Positions 1-7,975 of a DNA stretch of 36,583 nucleotides are shown piece after piece. The notes below the pieces were generated by a model. The model searched no databases, was not told where the DNA came from, and saw only the letters and a list, made by a program, of their open reading frames with translations. How positions within the stretch are numbered: the first letter of the stretch is position 1; each line of letters starts with the position of its first letter. Source of the stretch: JAYQKL01 sp049889535 (lineage in GTDB: Bacteria > Pseudomonadota > Alphaproteobacteria > RS24); NCBI GenBank assembly GCA_049889535.1, contig JBMHDF010000005.1, positions 1-36,583 of the forward strand, read 5' to 3'. A program made the translations under genes and the position numbers.

Positions 1-1
1 T

Positions 2-520
2 TTATATGCGCTTGATAAACCCCTTGATTTTTCGTCAGATGCAGATCGGTTGCGACAACTCAGCAATCGCGCCGCGCAGTATAATATGGTGGTGACATTT
101 GAATTTATGCCTTGGATGCACATTAATAATTTAGCAGCAGCTATCAAGCTTGCAGAGGCGGTGAACCACCCAAATTTTGGTCTGAATATCGATTTTTGGC
201 ATCATGCGCGCAGTGGTGGAGCGGCAAAAGATCTCATGACGCTCGCGCCCCAACATATTGCCGCTGTTCAAATCAGTGATGTTGAGGCCACACCATGGGA
301 TGATGTCATCATGGAAACCGCCCGCGGCCGAAAAATGCCTGGAACAGGTGTTGGAGATGTTGCGCAAAAACTGGCGCATCTGTGGCAACGCGGTATCAAT
401 TTGCCGCTTACGCTTGAGATTTTCAATATAGATGTCTTCACCACGCCAACAGATGAGCTGACGCCCATCTTGGTCAAATCTATTGATAAACTGCTTGAGG
501 ATGCCAAACACCACCTATAA
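2..520 (+). CDS. Sugar phosphate isomerase/epimerase-like protein, 3' part
   Basis: The reading frame is open from the window edge to a TAA stop, so the true start lies upstream and only about the last 172 residues are visible. The visible part looks like the second half of a xylose-isomerase-like TIM barrel (AP endonuclease family 2 fold): a Glu in TFEFMPW, an Asp-x-x-His in NIDFWHH, the strand AVQISDVE and a late Glu in LTLEIFN are spaced like the metal ligands of that superfamily. Family members isomerise or epimerise sugars or related polyols, or cleave DNA at abasic sites. The substrate cannot be read from this fragment. It is convergent with tRNA-Arg and the cupin gene. Confidence 0.75.
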   Translation, partial: LYALDKPLDFSSDADRLRQLSNRAAQYNMVVTFEFMPWMHINNLAAAIKLAEAVNHPNFGLNIDFWHHARSGGAAKDLMTLAPQHIAAVQISDVEATPWDDVIMETARGRKMPGTGVGDVAQKLAHLWQRGINLPLTLEIFNIDVFTTPTDELTPILVKSIDKLLEDAKHHL

Positions 521-565
521 AGCAGCTAAGTCGTCAACGTCATTAGCGTCGTTGTCATCAGCGCG

Positions 566-642
<77 letters not shown>

Positions 643-702
643 TTTAAGGGGTTTTATATTTTATATTGCCCGAAATGCAAATGGTTAATCCAATATTATC
701 AG

Positions 703-1158
703 TTATCCATGATCAACGATATCATTGGGCAGATTCCCTTCCCACGCATTTTTATAAAATTCCAAATCGGCAATGAATTGCACCTGATTATTGGCATCAA
801 TAAATGAAACTGGCCCATGCCCAAAATAAATAAATTCGGTGACTTCCATGCCCGCTGCCTCTTCGTGAATTTCGCCAATGGATTCATAGCCATAAACACC
901 GGGTCCGGCCTCGCCGGTTTCAAAAGTGAGTAAGCCTTTGGTCACAAAAAACTCGGCTGGACTAATATGTTGATGGCGGCCAAATTTCACACCCGGCTGC
1001 AATTGCACATAAAGCACCCAATCGCCAGTGACTTTGCAATAGCGTAACATTTTAAACTTTACGCCCTCGCCAAGCTCCACCCAATCAATCTGGTTAATGT
1101 CAGCCAGCATGCCGCCTTGCACACTTGGGTCATGTTTTTCAGGAATGCCTCGATACAT
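703..1158 (-). CDS. Cupin-domain protein (ChrR / acetophenone dioxygenase-like)
   Basis: This 151-residue protein is a single small cupin. His62, His64 and Glu69 in the first cupin motif and His114 in the second would be the metal ligands. The sequence style (WVLYVQLQPG, GRHQHISPAEFFVTKG, HGPVSFI) resembles the ChrR-like cupins and 2,4'-dihydroxyacetophenone dioxygenase-like proteins, which bind Fe or Zn; the true substrate is unknown. The start at 1158 is supported by a strong ribosome binding site (GGGAGG) just upstream. It is transcribed toward tRNA-Arg, which lies 60 bases further on the same strand. The ABC ATPase gene upstream ends 89 bases before it and may share its transcript. Confidence 0.75.
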   Translation of the reverse strand: MYRGIPEKHDPSVQGGMLADINQIDWVELGEGVKFKMLRYCKVTGDWVLYVQLQPGVKFGRHQHISPAEFFVTKGLLTFETGEAGPGVYGYESIGEIHEEAAGMEVTEFIYFGHGPVSFIDANNQVQFIADLEFYKNAWEGNLPNDIVDHG

Positions 1159-1247
1159 TTCATCCTCCCTTTTTTGATGGTTTATGTTAGCGCAAAAAAG
1201 CGTTTACATGCCTCATCAAAAGAACAGGCCAAATGAAAAAAGCTGAA

Positions 1248-2216
1248 TCATGCCGCGCTTTGATTGCCTGTCAGTTTCATGAAAACATTTTCCAGACTAT
1301 TGCCTTCGGTTTCAATATCGGCAATTTCAATGCCTTGTGCTTGCAGGCATTGCAACACATCGCCCGCGGTTTGCGCCCCCGGATTATAGGTCAGGCTCAG
1401 GCGTCCATCTGGTTTGAGCAAAGCATCAAAACTGGCCAGTGCTTTTTCTTGTGCAGCGGTTAATTGTGCAATTTTCGCCTGCGGGCGCACGACAAGGGTT
1501 TTGCGGTCAATGAGTGTGAGCAAATTTGTTGTCAAATCACAGGCCACCACCTCGCCATGATCCACAATCGCAATTCGGTCGCAAAGCGCTTGCGCCTCTT
1601 CTAGATAATGCGTGGTCAAAACAATGGTGACGCCTTGTTTGTTCAGCTCTTTCACATAATCCCAAAGCTGTTTGCGTAATTCTAAATCAACCCCGGCGGT
1701 TGGTTCATCTAAGACCAAAATAGGCGGGCTATGCACCATTGCTTTAGCAACCAACAAACGCCGCCGCATGCCACCAGATAGCGAGCGCGCATAAGCATGC
1801 GCTTTATCGCCCAATTGCACCGCATTGAGTAATTCCATGCTGCGGCGCTCTGGTTTCGGCACCCCATAAAGTCCAGCTTGCAGCTCCATCGATTCAAGCG
1901 GTGTGAAATAAGCATCTAGGCTTAATTCTTGCGGCACAACGCCGATAGAGGCACGTGCCATGCGCGGATTGGTATCAATATCAAATCCCCAAATTTGCGC
2001 TTCCCCTGCAGATTTCACCACCAAACCAGCTAAAATATTGATAAAGGTTGACTTGCCCGCGCCATTAGGCCCCAAAAGCCCAAAAATTGACCCTTTTGGA
2101 ATGTCCAAATCAATGCCTTTTAAAGCGCGTTTGGGCGCATTATTGCCGCTTGGCGCATAGGTTTTTTCAAGCCCTTTGACCGAAATAGCCATATCAGGTG
2201 TTTGTTTTTCGGACAT
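1248..2216 (-). CDS. ABC-2 type transporter ATP-binding protein
   Basis: This 322-residue protein is a complete ABC ATPase: Walker A GPNGAGKST (residues 49-57), Q-loop Gln96, signature LSGGM (146-150), Walker B ILVLDE (166-171) and switch His203 in LTTHYLEEA. It belongs to the CcmA/NodI-like class that powers ABC-2 export permeases, and has a C-terminal extension of about 80 residues (TLVVRPQ onward) common in that class. A GGGGG ribosome binding site supports the start. No membrane permease gene lies beside it: polA is divergent upstream and a cupin gene lies downstream. The partner must be encoded elsewhere, so the substrate is unknown. Confidence 0.88.
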   Translation of the reverse strand: MSEKQTPDMAISVKGLEKTYAPSGNNAPKRALKGIDLDIPKGSIFGLLGPNGAGKSTFINILAGLVVKSAGEAQIWGFDIDTNPRMARASIGVVPQELSLDAYFTPLESMELQAGLYGVPKPERRSMELLNAVQLGDKAHAYARSLSGGMRRRLLVAKAMVHSPPILVLDEPTAGVDLELRKQLWDYVKELNKQGVTIVLTTHYLEEAQALCDRIAIVDHGEVVACDLTTNLLTLIDRKTLVVRPQAKIAQLTAAQEKALASFDALLKPDGRLSLTYNPGAQTAGDVLQCLQAQGIEIADIETEGNSLENVFMKLTGNQSAA

Positions 2217-2391
2217 TTTTACCCCCTTTATCGAACATTCTTAAAATGGGGTTTGATGCGCCAAATGTCTAGTCCAGATTTATCCTCTTTTCATTTTTGT
2301 TTATCTATGACGCGTCATGGCGCTTGCGAGATGAATCCTATATGGTGATATAGAAATTCAAAATGCACATGTAATTTAAACGGCTTTAAAC

Positions 2392-5289
2392 ATGCTTACA
2401 AAACAAGATCATCTTTATCTGGTTGATGGCTCCAGCTATATTTTCCGCGCTTATCACGCATTGCCACCGCTCACACGCAAAAGCGATGGGTTGCCAGTTG
2501 GCGCGGTGTCGGGCTTTTGCAATATGTTACTCAAGCTGATGGAAGAGATGGACGCCCAGACCAGTCCCTCGCATTTGGCGGTTATTTTTGACGCTTCTGG
2601 CACGACTTTTCGTAATGAAATTTTTTCTGATTATAAAGCTAATCGCGGTGAAACACCGGAAGACCTGATTCCGCAATTCCCACTTGTGCGTGAAGCAGTT
2701 AAAGCCTTTGGCGTGCCTTCAATTGAATTGCAGGGCTATGAGGCTGATGACCTGATTGCGGCTTATGCAGAAGCAGCGAGTGGGCAGGGGGCGCAGGTGA
2801 CAATTGTTTCCTCAGATAAAGATTTGATGCAATTGGTCAATGAGCGTGTCGATATGCTGGACACAATGAAAGACCGTCAGATTGGCCCGGACGAGGTTTT
2901 TGAGAAATTTGGGGTGGGGCCAGAGCGTGTGATTGATGTGCAATCTTTGGCGGGTGACAGCGTGGATAATATTCCAGGTGTGCCAGGTATTGGCGTGAAA
3001 ACCGCCGCGCTCCTGATTAATGAATTTGGCGATTTGGACACGCTTTTGGCGCGCGCAGAAGAAATTAAACAAAATAAACGCCGCGAAAATTTGATTGAAT
3101 TTGCTGACCAAGCGCGTCTCAGTCGCGAGCTTGTGACACTTAAAAAAGACACGCCTTTGCCGATGTCATTGGGCGAGCTTGGCATAAGCCCACCCGATGG
3201 CGCGCAGCTTATTGGGTTTTTAAAAGCGATGGAATTCAATACGCTGACCAAGCGTGTGGCGAAAAAATATGAGTTTGATTTGGATGCCTATGCCCCCGCA
3301 GCTGATATGGCTGCGCCTTTGGCTGATGACAACCAAGCTGACGGGCAGACAAAGATTACGGCTGATGGCGATGATGTCCCCAGTTCAGCAGGTAGTTCAG
3401 CCGGCAGAAAAACAGGTGAAAAAACATTCAATTTTCCGCCTATTGATGCCAGCCAATATGAATGCGTGACCAGCATGGCGGCGCTTGAAAGTTGGATAGA
3501 GCGCGCCCATCAGGCCGGCGTCATGGGGCTGGATACGGAAACAGACGGCCTTGATACCATGCAATGCCGTTTGGTTGGCATATCATTGGCCACCGCGCCC
3601 GGCGCAGCGTGTTATATCCCGCTCGCGCATGGCCGCAGCGATGGGCTGGATTTGGAAAATCAATCGCCTGACCAATTGGCAATAGATGATGTGTTGGCTG
3701 CATTGGCGCCTTTGCTGGCCGATGCGAGTGTGTTGAAGGTGCTACAAAACGCAAAATTTGATGTGCAGATTTTTAATCGATATGGCGTGGCGGTGACCCC
3801 GATTGATGACACGATGCTGATGTCTTATGCGGTGTCAGCTGGGGCGCATAGTCAGGGCATGGATGAGTTGTCGCGGCGTTATTTGGACCATGAACCCATT
3901 GCAATAAAAACCTTGCTTGGCACGGGTAAATCACAAATCACTTTTGACCAAGTGCCGTTAGAAGAGGCGACGGCCTATGCGGCGGAAGATGCCGATGTGA
4001 CGCTGCGGCTGTGGCATCACCTAAAATACCAGCTGGTGCAGGCAGGGGTAAGCTCGGTTTATGAAACCACTGAGAGGCCTTTAATTGATGTGATTGTCGG
4101 CATGGAGCGGCACGGGGTTAAGCTTGACCGCTCGGTCTTGTCGCGTCTGTCAGGTGAGTTTGCGCAAAAAATGGCCGCTATGGAAGAGCGCATTTATGAG
4201 CTGGCGGGCGAGCCATTTAACATTGCCAGCCCGAAACAGCTTGGTGAGATTTTATTTGAACGCATGGGGCTGGAAGGCGGCAAAAAAACCAAAACAGGCG
4301 CATGGGGTACAGGGGCAGATGTTTTGGAGACATTGGCCGCGCAAGGTCATGAGCTGCCCGCAGAGGTTTTGGCATGGCGCGGTCTGGCTAAGCTGAAATC
4401 GACCTATACAGATGCTTTGCCTGAATTTATCAATCCCGATACAGGGCGCGTGCACACATCTTATGCGCTGGCCAGTACCACCACGGGGCGCTTATCTTCC
4501 TCTGACCCGAATTTGCAAAATATTCCCATCCGTACAGAGGATGGGCGGCGCATTCGCACAGCCTTTATTGCCGAGCCAGACCATATGTTAATCTCGGCTG
4601 ACTATAGCCAGATTGAGCTGCGGCTTTTGGCGCATATTGCTAATATTGATGCGCTGAAACAGGCTTTTGCTGATGGGCTGGATATTCATGCTATGACGGC
4701 TTCAGAAATGTTTGGCGTGCCGCTGGCTGATATGACACCAGAGGTGCGCCGGCGTGCCAAGGCAATTAATTTTGGTATTATTTATGGCATATCTGCTTTT
4801 GGGCTGGCCAATCAGCTTGGCATATCACGCGGCGAAGCAAGTGACTATATCAAAGCCTATTTTGAAAAATTCCCCGGCATTAAAGATTATATGGAGGCGG
4901 TGAAAGCCGAAGCGCATGCGCAGGGTTATGTGTCCACCCTGTTTGGCCGCAAAGTGCATTTGCCAGAAATCAGCTCCAAAATCCCTGCCCGCCGCGCCTT
5001 TGCCGAACGCGCCGCGATTAATGCGCCCATTCAAGGCACGGCGGCTGATATTATTCGCCGCGCGATGATTGCCATGCCCCCCGCACTTGAGGCGGCGGGC
5101 TTAAGCGCGGTGAAAATGCTGTTGCAAGTGCATGATGAACTGATTTTTGAAGCGCCTGAAAAAGATATTCAAGCCTTAATGGCCTGTGTTGAGCAAACCA
5201 TGCAACAGGCCTGCGCCCCGCGCCTTAAGCTGTCAGTACCGCTGGTGGTGGAAGCTGAGGCCGCCAAAAACTGGGATGAAGCACACTAA
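2392..5289 (+). CDS. polA: DNA polymerase I
   Basis: This 965-residue protein is full-length for the alphaproteobacterial enzyme, which fills gaps, removes Okazaki primers and takes part in excision repair. The N-terminal 5'-3' exonuclease (about 1-290) starts with LYLVDGSSYIFRAYHAL. The 3'-5' proofreading domain (about 360-545) keeps its acidic residues, with DTE near residue 378 and YAAEDAD near the end. The polymerase domain carries motif A DYSQIELR (about 736), motif B RRRAKAINFGIIYG (about 785) and motif C QVHDELIFE (about 911). All three activities therefore look intact. An Ala/Asp/Ser-rich linker separates the two nuclease domains (about 300-345). The ribosome binding site is weak. It is divergent from the ABC ATPase gene (175-base gap) and convergent with pckA. 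Confidence 0.97.
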   Translation: MLTKQDHLYLVDGSSYIFRAYHALPPLTRKSDGLPVGAVSGFCNMLLKLMEEMDAQTSPSHLAVIFDASGTTFRNEIFSDYKANRGETPEDLIPQFPLVREAVKAFGVPSIELQGYEADDLIAAYAEAASGQGAQVTIVSSDKDLMQLVNERVDMLDTMKDRQIGPDEVFEKFGVGPERVIDVQSLAGDSVDNIPGVPGIGVKTAALLINEFGDLDTLLARAEEIKQNKRRENLIEFADQARLSRELVTLKKDTPLPMSLGELGISPPDGAQLIGFLKAMEFNTLTKRVAKKYEFDLDAYAPAADMAAPLADDNQADGQTKITADGDDVPSSAGSSAGRKTGEKTFNFPPIDASQYECVTSMAALESWIERAHQAGVMGLDTETDGLDTMQCRLVGISLATAPGAACYIPLAHGRSDGLDLENQSPDQLAIDDVLAALAPLLADASVLKVLQNAKFDVQIFNRYGVAVTPIDDTMLMSYAVSAGAHSQGMDELSRRYLDHEPIAIKTLLGTGKSQITFDQVPLEEATAYAAEDADVTLRLWHHLKYQLVQAGVSSVYETTERPLIDVIVGMERHGVKLDRSVLSRLSGEFAQKMAAMEERIYELAGEPFNIASPKQLGEILFERMGLEGGKKTKTGAWGTGADVLETLAAQGHELPAEVLAWRGLAKLKSTYTDALPEFINPDTGRVHTSYALASTTTGRLSSSDPNLQNIPIRTEDGRRIRTAFIAEPDHMLISADYSQIELRLLAHIANIDALKQAFADGLDIHAMTASEMFGVPLADMTPEVRRRAKAINFGIIYGISAFGLANQLGISRGEASDYIKAYFEKFPGIKDYMEAVKAEAHAQGYVSTLFGRKVHLPEISSKIPARRAFAERAAINAPIQGTAADIIRRAMIAMPPALEAAGLSAVKMLLQVHDELIFEAPEKDIQALMACVEQTMQQACAPRLKLSVPLVVEAEAAKNWDEAH

Positions 5290-5297
5290 AAGGACTT

Positions 5298-5437
5298 GGT
5301 TTGCCTAGGAAACCTTACTCCGCCTTGTGCCGATGGAATGGCACTAAAAGCACCAGCACCTCGCTTGTCTCGGTGGGTGCTTACTCCGCTACTCCGTCAG
5401 CGCAGGGCGGGCTAATGCGCATAAATGCGCTAAGCCC
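5298..5437. repeat. Stem-loop cluster with repeated CTTACTCC words between polA and pckA
   Basis: This gap between convergent genes holds inverted repeats at 5298-5314 (GGTTT/AAACC), 5327-5344 (GTGCC/GGCAC), 5349-5381 (AGCACC/GGTGCT with inner CACC/GGTG) and 5409-5437 (GGGCT/AGCCC with inner GCGCAT/ATGCGC). The word CTTACTCC occurs at 5314-5321, 5380-5387 and 5437-5444, each time at the right edge of a stem-loop. The last copy contains the pckA stop codon. None of the hairpins is followed by a clear T-run, so they may act as factor-assisted or bidirectional terminators, or as 3'-end protection. Confidence 0.6.
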
Positions 5438-7051
5438 TTACTCCGCCGCGACGGAAGGGGCGGAGCTGCGGACGTCTTCGCCCACATGGTCCATGAATTT
5501 CTCAAAATTGGCGACAAACATATCCACCAGCTTGCGTGCCTGTGCATCATAAGCCGCGCCATCAGCCCATGTGTCGCGCGGGTTCAAAATTGAATTGTCC
5601 ACTCCCGGCACGGCGACTGGCACGTCAAAACCAAAATGCGCGTCGGGTCTAAATTCTACATTATTGAGACTGCCATCTAAAGCGGCTGACAGCAGCGCGC
5701 GCGTTTCTTTAATCGGCATGCGTGAGCCAGTGCCATAAGCGCCGCCCGTCCAGCCAGTGTTCACCAGCCAGCAGCCAGCCTGATGCTCGGCAATCAGGTC
5801 GCGCAGCAAATTGCCATATTCTGATGGGTGGCGCGGCATGAAAGGCGCGCCAAAACATGTTGAGAAAGTCGCTTCTGGCTCGGTCACGCCTTTTTCAGTG
5901 CCAGCCACTTTGGCGGTATAACCTGAAAGGAAATGATACATTGCTTGGCTGGGGGTGAGCCGCGCAATCGGCGGCAACACCCCAAAAGCATCAGCGGTGA
6001 GCATGATAATGGTTTTGGGATGACCAGCTGTGCCCGTGTCTGACGCATTAGGAATAAAGGACAGCGGATAGGCACCGCGTGAGTTCTCTGCCAAAGAATT
6101 ATCGTCAAAATCCAGCTCGCGCGACTCCGCATCCATCACCACATTTTCAAGCACTGTGCCAAAGCGTTGCGTGGTGGCATAAATTTCTGGCTCTGCCTCT
6201 TGTGACAGGTTTATCATTTTGGCATAGCAGCCGCCTTCAAAATTAAACACGCCATTTTCTGACCAGCCATGCTCGTCATCGCCGACCAAAACCCGGTTAG
6301 GGTCGGCTGAAAGCGTGGTTTTGCCAGTGCCTGAAAGCCCAAAGAATACGGCTGCATCATCATCTTTGCCAACATTGACCGAACAATGCATTGGCATAAC
6401 GCGTTTTTCTGGCAAGGTGAAGTTGAGCATAGAAAACACAGATTTTTTGGTTTCACCCGCATAAGATGTGCCAACAATGAGAACAATTTTCTTGGCAAAA
6501 TTCACCGCAATCATGGTCTCGCCGCGTGAGCCGTGACGCGCTGGGTCGGCCGAAAAGCTCGGCATGTTCACAATCAAAAATTCGGGGGCAAAATTATCAA
6601 GCTCGTCGGCTTCAGGTTCAATCAGAAGGTTTTGAATGAACAAAGAATGCCAAGCAAGCTCGGTCAGTACTCGCGTGGGTAGGCGATGCGTTTTATCGGC
6701 CCCACCAAACAGGTCCTGAACAAAAAGCTCACGACCTTTGGCGTGAGCTTTCATATCTTCAAACAGAGCATCAAACTGTTCCGGCGTCATGGCTTTATTA
6801 TTATCCCACCACACAGTATCTTCTGTGACCGTGTCGCGGACAATAAATTTATCCTGCGCCGAGCGACCCGTATGTGTGCCTGTTTTGACAACCATTGCAC
6901 CCCCTTTGGCAATTTCACCTTCTTCGCGCGCCAAAGAAAGTTCATAAAGCTTAGCCGGGCGATGATTCCAATGTACTGCCTTCAGGTCAGTGAAACCCTG
7001 ATTTTCGATACCATTTTTGCTAATCCGATAACCCGTTTGATGCATAGTCAT
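5438..7051 (-). CDS. pckA: Phosphoenolpyruvate carboxykinase (ATP)
   Basis: This 537-residue protein converts oxaloacetate and ATP to phosphoenolpyruvate, CO2 and ADP, the entry step of gluconeogenesis. The kinase loop GLSGTGKTT lies at residues 238-246, preceded by YAGETKKSVF (198-207) and MHCSVN (221-226), which supply the metal-binding Lys and His. Length and motifs match the ATP-dependent class. Two ATGs are possible: 7051, with AGGA only three bases upstream, and 7045, with a better nine-base spacing. It is divergent from chvI, a conserved alphaproteobacterial arrangement that suggests shared regulation from the intergenic region. Its last codons are echoed twice downstream in the repeat cluster. 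Confidence 0.97.
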   Translation of the reverse strand: MTMHQTGYRISKNGIENQGFTDLKAVHWNHRPAKLYELSLAREEGEIAKGGAMVVKTGTHTGRSAQDKFIVRDTVTEDTVWWDNNKAMTPEQFDALFEDMKAHAKGRELFVQDLFGGADKTHRLPTRVLTELAWHSLFIQNLLIEPEADELDNFAPEFLIVNMPSFSADPARHGSRGETMIAVNFAKKIVLIVGTSYAGETKKSVFSMLNFTLPEKRVMPMHCSVNVGKDDDAAVFFGLSGTGKTTLSADPNRVLVGDDEHGWSENGVFNFEGGCYAKMINLSQEAEPEIYATTQRFGTVLENVVMDAESRELDFDDNSLAENSRGAYPLSFIPNASDTGTAGHPKTIIMLTADAFGVLPPIARLTPSQAMYHFLSGYTAKVAGTEKGVTEPEATFSTCFGAPFMPRHPSEYGNLLRDLIAEHQAGCWLVNTGWTGGAYGTGSRMPIKETRALLSAALDGSLNNVEFRPDAHFGFDVPVAVPGVDNSILNPRDTWADGAAYDAQARKLVDMFVANFEKFMDHVGEDVRSSAPSVAAE

Positions 7052-7131
7052 AATTCCTAAAATTTTTGGTTAGACAGTTTTATAAACGAAAAAAACGTGA
7101 GTTAAAACAAAAACAGCCAAAAAAAGCGTGC

Positions 7132-7157
7132 ATAATGCCGCATATTTGCCGCATTAT
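7132..7157. promoter_or_regulatory. Candidate operator between pckA and chvI
   Basis: The 8-base word TGCCGCAT occurs at 7136-7143 and again at 7147-7154, an 11-base period that is about one helical turn. The same stretch has outer arms ATAATGC (7132-7138) and GCATTAT (7151-7157) forming a perfect 7-base inverted repeat. OmpR/PhoB-class regulators bind tandem half-sites about 10-11 bases apart, so ChvI autoregulation or pckA control is a reasonable inference. No confirmed ChvI consensus was matched. Confidence 0.4.
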
Positions 7158-7205
7158 TATTCATATTTGGAAAGATGTTGAAAATCTGAGAAAAATGAGG
7201 TGTTT

Positions 7206-7946
7206 ATGCCCCAAATTGCTTTAGTTGATGATGACCAAAATATTCTTGCTTCGCTATCAATGGCGTTGAAAAATGAGGGGTTTGAGGTGCTTCGGTATGC
7301 TGATGGGCGCGCGGCATTAGACGCGTTAACGCAAAAACCGGCAGATATTGGTGTCTTTGATATTAAAATGCCCCGCATGGATGGTTTGGAATTATTACGC
7401 CGATTGCGTGGGGTTTCTGACATGCCCGTTATATTTCTGACATCAAAAGATGACGAAATTGACGAATTAATTGGCCTCAAAATAGGCGCTGATGACTACA
7501 TCACTAAACCTTTTTCCCAAAAATTGCTGATTGAGCGCATTCGAACGATTTTGCGTCGCACAAAATTTCGTCAACAAGCCGCCAATCAGAAAGAGACAAA
7601 ACCACAAAGCGCGCGCGCGCAAAATGATGAAGAAGAACATTGTTTGGAGCGCGGGGCTTTGATGTTAGACACACAACGCCATGCTTGCCATTGGCGCGGG
7701 CAATCTATCAATTTAACAGTTACCGAATTTCTTATTCTGCAAGCATTGGCACAGCGGCCAGGATATGTAAAAAGTCGTGATGCGTTAATGGATGCTGCCT
7801 ATGATGATCAAGTTTATGTTGATGACCGAACAATTGACAGTCATATAAAACGGTTGCGGCGAAAATTTCGCAAGCATGATGAAAATTTTGATGCGATTGA
7901 GACGCTTTATGGTGTTGGATATAAATTTAAAGAAGACACGCTTTAA
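7206..7946 (+). CDS. chvI: Two-component response regulator ChvI
   Basis: This 246-residue OmpR-family regulator has an N-terminal receiver with the acidic pocket DDD (residues 8-10), phosphoacceptor Asp52 in FDIKMPRMDG, a Thr in FLTSKDD and a Lys in DYITKPF. The C-terminal winged helix includes LTVTEFLILQALAQ and DDRTIDSHIKRLRRKFR. A spacer rich in Gln, Lys and Glu joins the two. The ATG at 7206 is preferred over the GTG at 7200 because GAGG lies about eight bases upstream. In Alphaproteobacteria ChvI controls envelope, acid-response and host-association genes. Its kinase gene follows after 29 bases and pckA is divergent upstream, which together support the assignment. Confidence 0.93.
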   Translation: MPQIALVDDDQNILASLSMALKNEGFEVLRYADGRAALDALTQKPADIGVFDIKMPRMDGLELLRRLRGVSDMPVIFLTSKDDEIDELIGLKIGADDYITKPFSQKLLIERIRTILRRTKFRQQAANQKETKPQSARAQNDEEEHCLERGALMLDTQRHACHWRGQSINLTVTEFLILQALAQRPGYVKSRDALMDAAYDDQVYVDDRTIDSHIKRLRRKFRKHDENFDAIETLYGVGYKFKEDTL

Positions 7947-7975
7947 TCGCACAAAAAGAAATGACAGGGTAAAAA

